Of a DNA stretch of 64,000 nucleotides, positions 48,617 through 56,728 are shown piece by piece. The position numbers and the translations under genes are program-made. The notes beneath the pieces are model-generated. The model was given only the letters and a program-made list of their open reading frames with translations, was not told the DNA's origin and searched no databases. How positions within the stretch are numbered: position 1 is the stretch's first letter; every line of letters begins with the position of its first letter. Origin of the DNA: Bradyrhizobium ontarionense (GTDB lineage Bacteria > Pseudomonadota > Alphaproteobacteria > Rhizobiales > Xanthobacteraceae); the NCBI RefSeq assembly GCF_021088345.1, contig NZ_CP088156.1:7493001-7557000 (forward strand), in the 5' to 3' direction.

Positions 48617-48836
48617 TCCTCGCGTCTTCCTCGCGCGGGGCTCGCGATCACGCACGCGACACTGCTGCGCGCATGCGGCGATTGCGCGCTTGTCGTTTGT
48701 CGTGTTCTATCTTGGGTAGAGCGTCGGCGCGGACAGTCGCCTCGGTATGGCCCGCCGCATCGCTCCGTGAACGGGCCGGTCTGCTCGTGCCGCGATTGTG
48801 CAATGCATATTGGCCACATTTTCAGAGGGGCGGATC

Positions 48837-50069
48837 ATGGACGTCAGGGTCTATTTTGCGACCAACAGGCAGCCTCTGACGGCGGACGGGACGGATCAGA
48901 TCATGGGGTTCGGTTCCGATCTCGGTCCGGTCAACGGCCTCAGCGTCAGGTATGGCAGGGCCGACATCGCCGTCGATCTGGCGGCGCGGACCTATGCGCT
49001 CGTGCCGGGATCGGTTCATGTCGAGCCGGAGCAACTGATCTTTCCGCAAGGCTCGGGACCGGTTCTCGGCAGCGATACGATCTTCGGTGCGCTGCGAGCC
49101 GACATGCAGGCGAAGGCGCGCGCGACCATCGCGTTCATTCATGGTTTCAGCAACAGCTTCGTCGATGCGATCGAGCGCGCCGGCTGGATATCGGCGTTCT
49201 ACGGGCTCGACGCCAACATGTTCGTGTTCAGCTGGCCTTCGGTCGCCTCACCCTTCGGCGTGCCGCTGCCCTATGTCGACTACCAGCACGACCGCAAGAC
49301 GGCGGCGGCCTCCGGCCCGGCCGTGGCGCGCACGCTGCGGCGGCTCTACGATTTCGTCGATACGCTGCCGGAAGGCCAACGCTGCAACCAGAGCATCCAC
49401 CTCGTCTGCCACAGCATGGGCGTCTATGTCCTGCGCAACGCGTTGCAGGCCTTGATGCAGATGCCTGATCCGGTTGCGGGCGCGACCATGTCCAGCGGCG
49501 TTTCGGCGATGGTGCGAATGGGCGGGGCGCAGCCGTCCCTGATCGGATTGCGCAAGACGTTCGACAAGGTCGTGCTCGCGGCGGCCGATGAGGATGCCGA
49601 TGCGTTCGATGACCCGGCGAAGCTCAAATATCTGCCGCGCACGGCCACCAGCGTCACGGTCTATCATTCGACCAAGGACTGGGTTCTCAACACCCTGAGC
49701 GCCGGCACGAAATTCAACGGTCCGCGATTGGGCAACGATGGCCCGGAGAACATGGGCAGCATCAGCGACAAGGTCACGGCGATCGATTGCTCGGATGTGA
49801 CGACGTTTGAGCAGGACCCGCAGGAGCATCAGTACTATCGCATCTTTCCGGTCGTTCGTGACGACATCGTCCAGGTCCTGAACGGCGTGCCGCAAAACCA
49901 GGTCACCAACCGCGAGCCGGTGGCGTCGGCGCGATACCGCATCCGTCCGCAAGCCGATGTCGCAGCCAACGCCTCCGCGGCCAAGCCGCGCGTTGCCAAG
50001 GCGCGTGTCCCCAAGGCGCCTGTCCCCAAGGCCGGCGCCGCGAAGAAGAAGCAGGCCGGCGGGAGCTGA
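48837..50069 (+). CDS. DUF900-type alpha/beta hydrolase
   Basis: 410 aa from ATG 48837 with GAGGGGCGG as ribosome site. It starts MDVRVYFATNRQPLTADGTD, which is characteristic of DUF900 proteins (FATNR). The hydrolase core includes TIAFIHGFSNSFVDAIERAG, VFSWPSVASPFG, and the nucleophile elbow HLVCHSMGVYVLRNALQAL. A late DVTTFEQDPQEHQYYRI may supply the catalytic His. The final 40 residues are an Ala/Lys/Pro-rich basic tail (AKPRVAKARVPKAPVPKAG). No signal peptide is seen, so it is probably cytoplasmic. Function unknown. Confidence 0.82.
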   Translation: MDVRVYFATNRQPLTADGTDQIMGFGSDLGPVNGLSVRYGRADIAVDLAARTYALVPGSVHVEPEQLIFPQGSGPVLGSDTIFGALRADMQAKARATIAFIHGFSNSFVDAIERAGWISAFYGLDANMFVFSWPSVASPFGVPLPYVDYQHDRKTAAASGPAVARTLRRLYDFVDTLPEGQRCNQSIHLVCHSMGVYVLRNALQALMQMPDPVAGATMSSGVSAMVRMGGAQPSLIGLRKTFDKVVLAAADEDADAFDDPAKLKYLPRTATSVTVYHSTKDWVLNTLSAGTKFNGPRLGNDGPENMGSISDKVTAIDCSDVTTFEQDPQEHQYYRIFPVVRDDIVQVLNGVPQNQVTNREPVASARYRIRPQADVAANASAAKPRVAKARVPKAPVPKAGAAKKKQAGGS

Positions 50070-50096
50070 GCTCAGGGCGAGCGCCGCGCGGAAGCG

Positions 50097-50609
50097 TTAG
50101 TCCTTCTTGCGCGGCATGCCGATCGCGCGGCCGAGCCCTTCGGGCAGCGGCAGCGCGGCGTGGGCCTGCAGCATCCGGCCGATGCTCTGCTGGATGTCCG
50201 TCGGGAACGGCGCGACCTTGCGTCTGGTCATGTCGATATGGATGGACATGTTCTCGGAGGTGGCGGAGACCCAGCCTTCGTCCGCGTGGCGCAACTCCTC
50301 GAAGGTGTGCAGCCGTTTCTCGTCGGCGGCGATCAGCCAGACGGCGATCTCGACGGGATCCCCGAGATGGATCTCGCGCAGATAGCGCACGTGGCATTCC
50401 GCTGTGAAGGTCGAGCCCTGGCGCTCCTTCATGTAAGCGGGGCCGATGCCGAGCTCGGCCCACAGCTGGTCGATGGCGCGATCGAACATCACGTTGTAAT
50501 AGGCCATGTTGAGATGGCCGTTGTAGTCGATCCATTGCGGCTCGACCTGCATGATCGACGACCGGAACGGCCCGGCCGCTTGCGGTGTGGGCACTGCATT
50601 ATCGCTCAT
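50097..50609 (-). CDS. Hot-dog fold acyl-CoA thioesterase
   Basis: 170 aa. The block QVEPQWIDYNGHLNMAYYNV and MFDRAIDQLWAELG is the thioesterase signature (D-x-x-GH-x-N) of 4-hydroxybenzoyl-CoA-like enzymes; the Asp in IDYNGH is the catalytic candidate. Later GSTFTAECHVRYLREIHLGD matches the family hot-dog sheet. It converges, with a 27-base gap, on the DUF900-type gene and is divergent from the FAD oxidoreductase. Similar proteins are placed near carnitine or fatty-acid genes, but nothing here indicates the substrate. Confidence 0.87.
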   Translation of the reverse strand: MSDNAVPTPQAAGPFRSSIMQVEPQWIDYNGHLNMAYYNVMFDRAIDQLWAELGIGPAYMKERQGSTFTAECHVRYLREIHLGDPVEIAVWLIAADEKRLHTFEELRHADEGWVSATSENMSIHIDMTRRKVAPFPTDIQQSIGRMLQAHAALPLPEGLGRAIGMPRKKD

Positions 50610-50681
50610 CGGCTCTTCCGTTTGCTCCCTTGACCCCTTGATCGTCCTTTGTCACGGTCCGCCCAAATTCCGGAGGACACA

Positions 50682-52103
50682 GTGGCGACGACCATCCCCC
50701 ATCACGACCTGAAGCGGCCCGCGCCGGAGGCACTTAAGAGCGCGCTCGACGCGCTCGCGGCCCGCTTCGGCAACCGGCTCATCACCTCGCAGGCCGTGCG
50801 CGAGCAGCATGGCCATACCACGACCTGGCTGCCGACGCAGCCGCCGGATGGCGTGGTGCTGGCGCAGGAGACCGCCGACATCCAGGACGTCGTCCGCATC
50901 TGCGCGCCAAGGGGCGTGCCGATCATTCCGTTCGGCACCGGCACCTCGCTCGAAGGGCAGGTCAATGCGCCGGCGGGCGGCATCTGCATCGACATGCGCG
51001 ACATGAACAAGGTGCTGGAGGTGCATGCCGAGGATCTCGACTGCGTGATCCAGCCCGGCGTCACCCGCAAGGCGCTCAACGAATATCTGCGCGACCAGGG
51101 CCTGTTCTTCCCGATCGACCCCGGTGCCGATGCTTCGCTCGGCGGCATGGCCTCGACCCGGGCCTCGGGCACCAACGCGGTGCGCTACGGCACCATCCGC
51201 GAGAACGTGCTGGCGTTGAAGGTCGTGCGCGGCGACGGCGAGATCATCAAGACCGGGACGCGCGCCAAGAAGTCGGCGGCGGGCTATGACCTGACGCACC
51301 TGTTCATCGGCGCCGAAGGCACGCTCGGCATCATCTGCGAGATGACCATTCGCCTGCGCGGCATCCCCGAGACGATCGCTGCGGCGGCCTGCTCGTTCGA
51401 GACGGTGCGCGGCGCCTGCCAGGCGACCATCCTCGCGATCCAGACCGGCATTCCGGTGGCGCGCATCGAGCTGCTCAATGCCGCGCAGGTCAGGGCCTGC
51501 AACGCCTATTCGAAGCTGACCCTGCCGGAGACGCCGCTGCTGCTGCTGGAGTTCCACGGCAGCGAGGCTGAGGTGGCCGAGCAGTCGAAGAACTTCGCCG
51601 AGATCGCGGCGGAGTGCGGCGGCGGCGATTTCAGCTGGACCACCAAGCCCGAGGACCGCACCAAGCTGTGGCAGGCGCGTCACGACGCCTATTGGTCGGT
51701 GAAGGCGATCCGGCCCGGCGCCGGCGTGGTCGCCACCGACGTCTGCGTTCCGATCTCGCGCCTCGCCGATTGCGTTGCCGAGACCGAGGAGGATCTCGCG
51801 CGTCTCGGGCTGACCTCGCCGATCGTCGGCCATGTCGGCGACGGCAATTTCCACTGCTCGCTGATCTGCGATGTCGATGATGCCGACGAGATGGCGCGCG
51901 GCGAGGAGTTCATGCATCGCCTCGTCGAGCGCGCGCAGGCGATGGGCGGCACCTGCACCGGCGAGCACGGCATCGGTCAGGGCAAGCAGAAATACCTCAA
52001 GTCCGAGCTCGGCGAAGAGGCGCTCGATGCGATGCGCGCGGTGAAGAAGGCGCTCGATCCGCAGAACATCTTCAATCCCGGCAAGATCATCCCGGCGGGT
52101 TGA
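50682..52103 (+). CDS. FAD-binding oxidoreductase, GlcD/D-lactate dehydrogenase type
   Basis: 473 aa from GTG 50682, because a perfect GGAGG (50672-50676) stands six bases before it; the open frame from 50649 begins with TTG and has no ribosome site. The N-terminal FAD PP-loop PIIPFGTGTSLEGQVNAPAG and GICIDMRDMNKVLEV, GADASLGGMASTRASGTNAV, and the C-terminal HVGDGNFHCSLICD and GGTCTGEHGIGQGKQKYL are typical of D-2-hydroxyacid dehydrogenases such as D-lactate dehydrogenase (cytochrome) and GlcD. It feeds electrons to the respiratory chain at the membrane. No glcE/glcF partners adjoin, so D-lactate is the more likely substrate. Confidence 0.92.
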   Translation: MATTIPHHDLKRPAPEALKSALDALAARFGNRLITSQAVREQHGHTTTWLPTQPPDGVVLAQETADIQDVVRICAPRGVPIIPFGTGTSLEGQVNAPAGGICIDMRDMNKVLEVHAEDLDCVIQPGVTRKALNEYLRDQGLFFPIDPGADASLGGMASTRASGTNAVRYGTIRENVLALKVVRGDGEIIKTGTRAKKSAAGYDLTHLFIGAEGTLGIICEMTIRLRGIPETIAAAACSFETVRGACQATILAIQTGIPVARIELLNAAQVRACNAYSKLTLPETPLLLLEFHGSEAEVAEQSKNFAEIAAECGGGDFSWTTKPEDRTKLWQARHDAYWSVKAIRPGAGVVATDVCVPISRLADCVAETEEDLARLGLTSPIVGHVGDGNFHCSLICDVDDADEMARGEEFMHRLVERAQAMGGTCTGEHGIGQGKQKYLKSELGEEALDAMRAVKKALDPQNIFNPGKIIPAG

Positions 52104-52140
52104 GGCTTCGTTGGATCTGAGCTGTCGCCGCGATTACGCT

Positions 52141-52284
52141 GCGCTCCCTCGCCCCGTTCTTACGGGGGCGCTCGCGCTGTGAGGGTTGGGGTGAGGGACA
52201 GACGCCCGAGAGGTGTCAATGGTTAGACCTGTGCCCCCTCACCCGGATTGCATCTGACGACGCAATCCGACCTCTCCCCGCACG
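52141..52284. repeat. Composite palindromic repeat after the FAD oxidoreductase gene
   Basis: A chain of hairpins: gccccgt-tct-tacggggg near 52151-52168, ggattgc...gcaatcc around 52244-52268, and cctctccccgc-ac-gcggggagagg at 52270-52293. The words ggggtgaggg and ccccctcaccc are mutually inverted across the unit. The outer cctctcccc and the inner cctcaccc are shared with the repeat inside the helicase gene. It lies downstream of the FAD gene and contains no gene. Confidence 0.75.
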
Positions 52285-52354
52285 CGGGGAGAGGTGAGCA
52301 CCAAGCAAGCCGCTCAAACTTGGCAGATCCGGCTGCTGGCGAAGCGCCAAATAG

Positions 52355-52392
52355 AAAGCGCCGCCGCGGGGCGAACGCGGCGGCGCTTTTTT
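52355..52392. terminator. Rho-independent terminator (bidirectional shape)
   Basis: A perfect 14-bp stem (52355-52368 with 52376-52389, aaagcgccgccgcg and its complement) around a 7-base loop, followed by TTTTTT on the plus strand. On the minus strand it ends the small secreted protein gene whose stop is at 52403. It can serve both directions. Confidence 0.85.
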
Positions 52393-52402
52393 CATGATCG
52401 GA

Positions 52403-52675
52403 TCAACGGCAGACGCGGCGCGGTCCCCACGGAGTCGGACGCAGGAAACAAGTGCGCGGGCCGTAGCCGCCGTAGCCGTAGGGACGATAGACGCGGGGGG
52501 CAGGGCGGCACCGGCCGAAGCGGTCGGGGAACCAGCCGGGACCGCAGCCGCCGGCCACGCGCTCGACATTGCTGTCCGGGGCCGCGGGCTGGGCCGGCAG
52601 CGTGAAGGCATGGGCCGCCGATCCGCCCAGCATGACGGTCGCGGCGAGCAGGGCGGAGGTGAACAGATGGCGCAT
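52403..52675 (-). CDS. Small secreted GCG_CRPN-type protein
   Basis: 90 aa. A signal peptide (LFTSALLAATVMLGGSAAHA) precedes a short mature chain with RVAGGCGPGWFPDRFGRCRP, the GCG...GRCRP pattern recognised as GCG_CRPN, then a Gly/Tyr/Pro/Arg-rich end with CFLRPTPWGPRRVCR. Four cysteines may form two disulfides. The family is abundant in Bradyrhizobium and relatives and has no known function. A strong terminator lies immediately downstream and no partner gene is near. Confidence 0.85.
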   Translation of the reverse strand: MRHLFTSALLAATVMLGGSAAHAFTLPAQPAAPDSNVERVAGGCGPGWFPDRFGRCRPAPRVYRPYGYGGYGPRTCFLRPTPWGPRRVCR

Positions 52676-52857
52676 TTCGGTGCGATCCTCTCGGTTGGTT
52701 TCGAATCAGTCCAGTCGTTAGACGCTGTCCGACGGGTTTCGGTTTCGCAAATTTTGCAACGTCGCGAAACCTCTACCCATTACCATAGTGGCCAGCGATG
52801 CTGATCATGCGGTGCAGCCATGGGGACGATGTGACGCATAGCTGCACACTATTCACT

Positions 52858-52873
52858 ATTCACTGCAGTGAAT
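52858..52873. promoter_or_regulatory. 16-bp perfect palindrome
   Basis: attcactgcagtgaat is a perfect 16-bp palindrome with no spacer. Just upstream attcact appears again (52851-52857) as a direct repeat. It lies in the 270-base space between the GCG_CRPN gene and the small Cys-rich gene, downstream of the latter. Its compact symmetry looks like a dimeric regulator site, but its placement after a stop codon makes that uncertain. Confidence 0.4.
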
Positions 52874-52945
52874 TCCCTCCAGTGTATTCGCTGCCACATG
52901 AACGGCGGCTGACGTGTCTTGCAGCACGCTGAGCCTCACGCGGCA

Positions 52946-53176
52946 TCACTTGCCGCCCTGCTGCGCCTTCGCATCCTTCAGCGCCGTCTTGCAGCCGTCC
53001 GAGAGCCTGTCGAACTTCTCGATCATGCACTGCTTGATGCGGCCGCCGCCCGGCATGATTCCGGGACACAGCGCGCGCACATCGTCGCCGCAGGCCTGGC
53101 GCATCGCGGCCATGTCCTGTGCCTGCGCGGCGGTGATCGAAATGATTGTGAACAGCAATGGGAGCAGCTTGCGCAT
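52946..53176 (-). CDS. Small secreted cysteine-rich repeat protein (GLG1-like)
   Basis: 76 aa. A signal peptide (MRKLLPLLFTIISITAAQA) precedes a single cysteine-rich repeat: MRQACGDDVRALCPGIMPGG, RIKQCMIEKFDRLSDGCKTA. The pattern C-x6-C...C...C is that of the GLG1-like repeat (Cys_rich_FGFR), as in the protein at 40062-40475. Function unknown; probably periplasmic and disulfide-bonded. It lies downstream of the SulP transporter gene with about 115 bases between, in the same direction, so they may share a transcript. Confidence 0.82.
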   Translation of the reverse strand: MRKLLPLLFTIISITAAQAQDMAAMRQACGDDVRALCPGIMPGGGRIKQCMIEKFDRLSDGCKTALKDAKAQQGGK

Positions 53177-53291
53177 CGGTGATCATCCTTCTCTGTGCCG
53201 CGGCTGACGGGCCGGGGTCGTGATGAGGATGTCTCGCCGGCAAAATTTGCGCGGGTATGTCGGTCGTCGCGGTGGTGCGTAACGGTTTGTA

Positions 53292-54989
53292 TCACTTGGT
53301 ATCGAGCTGCGGCGCGAGGCTGCGCAGCGCGAGATCGACGCTGTGGAACACGTGGTCTCTCGGCAGCGCGTCGTAGAGACCGAACCGTTCGAATGCCGCC
53401 TGGGCCCGCAGCGATTCCAGCCGGGCCACCGCGAACACGATGCCTGCCTCGTTGCACAACGCGATGACCTCGCGCAGAGCCTGCGCCGCGGTGAAGTCGA
53501 TCTCGACGATGGCGCTGGCCTCGAACACGAGGAGCCGTGGCTTGCGGCTGCGCAGCATGTGCTGCAGGTCGGCGCGGAACGTCGCGGCGTTGAGGAAGCT
53601 GAGCGGCGCCTGGAAGCCGACCACCGCGACGTCCGACAACACCTCGCCCTTGATCTGCGGATGCGCCGGCCACCAGATCGTCGTGTCGGGCACGCGTTCG
53701 AAGGCGATGAGATGCGCGCGCGTCGTGCTCCAGATGCCGTGCAGCAGCGACAGCGAAATGCCGAGCGCGACGCCCTGCTCGATCGGCAGCGCGACGATGG
53801 CGGCGGCCGTCGCCAGGATGAGCAGGAATTCCCCCTTGGATTGGCGGTAGACGCTGACGATCTGGGCCACGCGGACGATGCGCAGCGCGACGAACAGCAG
53901 CACGCCGCCAAGCGCCGCCTCCGGCACATGCGCGAGCAGCCGTGCCCCGAACAGGACGAGCAGCAGCACGATGGCGGCCGCGAGCAGACCGGCAACCTGC
54001 GAGCGGCCGCCGGTCTCGACTACGATGCCGGTGCGGGGCGGGCTGGCGTTGACGGGAAATGCGCCGAACAGTCCGGCCAGCACGCTGCCGGCGCCGGCGC
54101 CGATGAAGTCGCGGTCGACGTCGGCCGGACGATTCGGATCTGACGGGAACGAGCGCGTCGTGGCCGAGGTCTGCACCATCACGACGACGGCGATCAGGAA
54201 GGCGAGCGGAACCAGCTTGGCCCATTGCTCGGGCCCGATCAGCGGCACGGACGGCATCGGAACGGTGCCGGAGACCTCGCCGATCACGGATACGCCGCGC
54301 GCCTGGAGTCCGGCTGCGACCACGAACGAGGTCGAGGCGGCGAGCGCGATCAGGGCGCCCGGGAGGCGGGCGCTGATGCGTTCGCAAACCATCACGGTGG
54401 CGAGCACGCCGAAGCCGATGATGAGCGTGTAGGCGTTGGCCTTGCCGAGTTCTCCCGCCAATGTCGCGATCCGCGCCAGCGTCGGTCCGCTCGGAGACGG
54501 CAGGCCCAGCACCCCCGGCAATTGAGAGACGATGATGTGGACGGCGATGCCGGCCAGGAAGCCGACCGTCACCGGCACCGACAGCAGGTTGGCGATGCCG
54601 CCGAGCCTGAAGCCGCCGGCCAGCACCAGCATGATTCCGACCAGCAGCGCCAGCGCCGCGGCCAGGCTGCCATATTCGGGCGTGCCGCTGGCGGCGAGCA
54701 GCGCCAGCCCGCCGGCGAAGATCGGCGTGATTGTTGAATCGGCGCCGCAGGACAGGAAGCGGTTGGCGCCGAACAGCGCAAAGCCGAGGGATCCCGCCAT
54801 GAAGGCGAAGAAGCCGGTCTCCGGCGTGAAGCCTCCGAGCTTTGCGGTGGCCATCTGCTCGGGGATGGCGATGGCCGCGAGCGTCAGCCCGGCGGCGAGA
54901 TCGGCGGGCAGGGCGCTGATCTGCCATCCCCGTAGCGAGCGGAGCATCGGCCAGTGATGGTCGCCGTCGTTGCGCGGTTGCACAGTCAT
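53292..54989 (-). CDS. SulP anion transporter with STAS domain
   Basis: 565 aa. The SulP signature region AAIAIPEQMATAKLGGFTPE (about residues 38-57) and the second block GSLGFALFGANRFLSCGADS are present, along with about ten membrane segments. The C-terminal 130 residues form a cytoplasmic STAS domain (VVGFQAPLSFLNAATFRADL; FEASAIVEIDFTAAQALRE). SulP proteins carry sulfate, bicarbonate or dicarboxylates; this one cannot be assigned. Neighbouring genes give no metabolic hint. It is followed downstream by the Cys-rich gene and preceded by a LysR gene reading the same way. Confidence 0.92.
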   Translation of the reverse strand: MTVQPRNDGDHHWPMLRSLRGWQISALPADLAAGLTLAAIAIPEQMATAKLGGFTPETGFFAFMAGSLGFALFGANRFLSCGADSTITPIFAGGLALLAASGTPEYGSLAAALALLVGIMLVLAGGFRLGGIANLLSVPVTVGFLAGIAVHIIVSQLPGVLGLPSPSGPTLARIATLAGELGKANAYTLIIGFGVLATVMVCERISARLPGALIALAASTSFVVAAGLQARGVSVIGEVSGTVPMPSVPLIGPEQWAKLVPLAFLIAVVVMVQTSATTRSFPSDPNRPADVDRDFIGAGAGSVLAGLFGAFPVNASPPRTGIVVETGGRSQVAGLLAAAIVLLLVLFGARLLAHVPEAALGGVLLFVALRIVRVAQIVSVYRQSKGEFLLILATAAAIVALPIEQGVALGISLSLLHGIWSTTRAHLIAFERVPDTTIWWPAHPQIKGEVLSDVAVVGFQAPLSFLNAATFRADLQHMLRSRKPRLLVFEASAIVEIDFTAAQALREVIALCNEAGIVFAVARLESLRAQAAFERFGLYDALPRDHVFHSVDLALRSLAPQLDTK

Positions 54990-55031
54990 GTCGGTTTCTC
55001 CGATCGCGCCGCACGGGAGCTGGTCGTCCGC

Positions 55032-55949
55032 TCACGCAAGGTCGCGATCCCAAGGTGGCTCCGGCGCGAAGGCCGAGGCGAGGTAGTCGATGAAGGCGCG
55101 CACCTTGGCGGACGGCGTGTGATCCGGCAGGTAGACGGCGTGGACCGCCAGCAGCTCCGACGGCGGCACGTCGAGCCGCACCGGGACCAGCCGTCCGGCG
55201 CGCAGCTCGTCGCCGACGATGAAGGTCGGCTGGTAGATCAGGCCCTGTCCGGCCAGCGCCGCTGCGAGCAGCGCATCGCCATTGTTGGCGCGCAGATTGC
55301 CGCTTACGGTCGCATCGACCGCCGTCTTGCCGCCCATGCGCCAGCGCGAGGGTCCGGCCTGCGCCAGTGTGTAGCCGAGGCAGTTGTGACCGGCGAGATC
55401 GGCCGTGGTGCGGGGCACGCCGTGGGCGGCGAGATAGGACGGCGCGGCGCAGACCATCATGCGGCAGGGCGCGAGCCGCCGCGCGACCAAGGTCGAGTCC
55501 CTGAGCGTGCCGATCCGGATCGCGAGATCCCAGCCTTCCTCGATCAGGTCGACCAGCCGGTCGTTGAGGCCGAGTTCGACGCTGACGCCGGGATAGAGCT
55601 CGGCAAACCGGGCCAGCAGCGGCGCGATCTGGCGGGTGCCGAAGGCGAGCGGAACGTTGAGCCGCAACAGCCCGCGCGGCTCCACGCGATCGGCCGCGAT
55701 CGCGCTCTCCGCCGCCTCGAAGTCGCCGAGCACGCGTTCGGCGAGGTCGAGATAGCGCCGTCCCGCCTCGGTGATGGTCAGCCGTCGCGTGGTGCGATGG
55801 AACAGCTTGGTGCCGAGCCGGGTCTCCAGCGCCGCGAGGTGCTTGGTGACCATGGTCGGGGACATGCCGAGCAGGCGCGCCGCTCCGGACAGGCTGCCGG
55901 ATCCGGCTACCTTGGAGAGCACTTCCAGCCCGGTCAGGCGGTCGAGCAA
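55032..55949 (-). CDS. LysR-type transcriptional regulator
   Basis: 305 aa. The N-terminal winged helix-turn-helix is clear: LEVLSKVAGSGSLSGAARLL then GMSPTMVTKHLAALETRLGT and KLFHRTTRRLTITEAG, which is the LysR DNA-binding signature. The C-terminal effector domain (LLRLNVPLAFGTRQIAPLLA; LIEEGWDLAIRIGTLRDSTL) resembles the CrgA/TdcA group. It is divergent from doxX and the dioxygenase gene with a 103-base gap that contains a candidate operator, so it likely controls them and itself. The effector is unknown. Confidence 0.93.
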   Translation of the reverse strand: MLDRLTGLEVLSKVAGSGSLSGAARLLGMSPTMVTKHLAALETRLGTKLFHRTTRRLTITEAGRRYLDLAERVLGDFEAAESAIAADRVEPRGLLRLNVPLAFGTRQIAPLLARFAELYPGVSVELGLNDRLVDLIEEGWDLAIRIGTLRDSTLVARRLAPCRMMVCAAPSYLAAHGVPRTTADLAGHNCLGYTLAQAGPSRWRMGGKTAVDATVSGNLRANNGDALLAAALAGQGLIYQPTFIVGDELRAGRLVPVRLDVPPSELLAVHAVYLPDHTPSAKVRAFIDYLASAFAPEPPWDRDLA

Positions 55950-55980
55950 TCGAGCATCTCACTCTTCTGGTGTGAAGTGA

Positions 55981-56016
55981 ATTTCCCTTGTAGCGGATTA
56001 TCGCCTTACGGGAAAT
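55981..56016. promoter_or_regulatory. Candidate LysR operator between lysR and doxX
   Basis: atttccc (55981-55987) and gggaaat (56010-56016) form a perfect inverted 7-bp pair spaced by 22 bases within the divergent intergenic region. LysR proteins often bind such spaced dyads, although their consensus T-N11-A is shorter. The position between two divergent promoters fits regulation by the adjacent LysR protein. Confidence 0.5.
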
Positions 56017-56052
56017 GATCCATATCCCAGTGTGTCCCCACCGGAGGTCCCG

Positions 56053-56487
56053 ATGATCGATTCACGTACCGCGCCCTATGCTGCGCTTCTGCTCCGCCTC
56101 ACCCTCGGCGGCCTGTTCCTGGCTCATGCCAGCCTCAAGCTGTTCGTGTTCAGCCCGGCCGGCACCGCAAAGTTCTTCGGCAGCATCGGCCTGCCGCCCG
56201 AGCTCGCCTACCTCGTCATCACGTCCGAGATCCTGGCCGGCATCGCCCTGATCCTCGGCATCTACACCCGATGGGTCGCCTTGGCCGCCGTTCCGATCCT
56301 GCTCGGCGCCATCTTCACCGTGCACGGCGCCGCCGGCTTCTTCTTCAACAATCCGAAGGGCGGCTGGGAATATCCGGCGTTCTGGGCCGTGACCCTGGTG
56401 ATCCAGGCCCTGCTCGGCGATGGCGCCTATGCCCTCGGCGGCCTCCGCGCCAGCCTTGCCGGCGGTCAGCTGCGCAGCGCACATTGA
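56053..56487 (+). CDS. DoxX family membrane protein
   Basis: 144 aa from ATG 56053, preceded by CCGGAGGT. Four hydrophobic segments (LLLRLTLGGLFLAHASLKLF; YLVITSEILAGIALILGIYT; VALAAVPILLGAIFTVHGA) and the DoxX block (FFFNNPKGGWEYPAFWAVTL) identify the DoxX/SURF4-like family of quinone-interacting inner-membrane proteins. It is the first gene after the divergent LysR and is followed by a dioxygenase, a pairing found in many proteobacteria. Its role with the dioxygenase is not established. Confidence 0.9.
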   Translation: MIDSRTAPYAALLLRLTLGGLFLAHASLKLFVFSPAGTAKFFGSIGLPPELAYLVITSEILAGIALILGIYTRWVALAAVPILLGAIFTVHGAAGFFFNNPKGGWEYPAFWAVTLVIQALLGDGAYALGGLRASLAGGQLRSAH

Positions 56488-56523
56488 GGCTAGCGTAGGG
56501 TTCGCTGACCGCCGCCACTCCCC

Positions 56524-56684
56524 CGATGTCATCCTCGCGAAAGCGGGGATCCATAGCCACCGGCGGATCTGAGTTGAGCACGATGGTCGACGCGCGGCCT
56601 GCCTCGAACATCGATCACGCGGTATGGGTCCCGGGTCGGCGCCCCAACGTCGCGATGCGACGTTCGGACTTGCCCGGGACGACA
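56524..56684. repeat. Palindromic repeat (copy 1) between doxX and dioxygenase
   Basis: The segment shares gggatccatagccaccggcg and atcacgcggtatgggtcccg with the element at 58903-59025. It contains a stem-loop aacgtcg-cgatg-cgacgtt around 56646-56664. The outer words gtcat...gacaa are less well preserved than in copy 2. It separates doxX from the dioxygenase gene by 241 bases. Confidence 0.65.
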
Positions 56685-56728
56685 GTTGTGGTTGGGTCAA
56701 CAGAGTGAACAGACCGAGGAGTGATGAC

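Noticed and set aside
53023..55962. 979-codon minus-strand frame across the SulP and LysR genes
   Set aside because: It is out of frame with both motif-supported proteins and is extremely Arg/Pro-rich.
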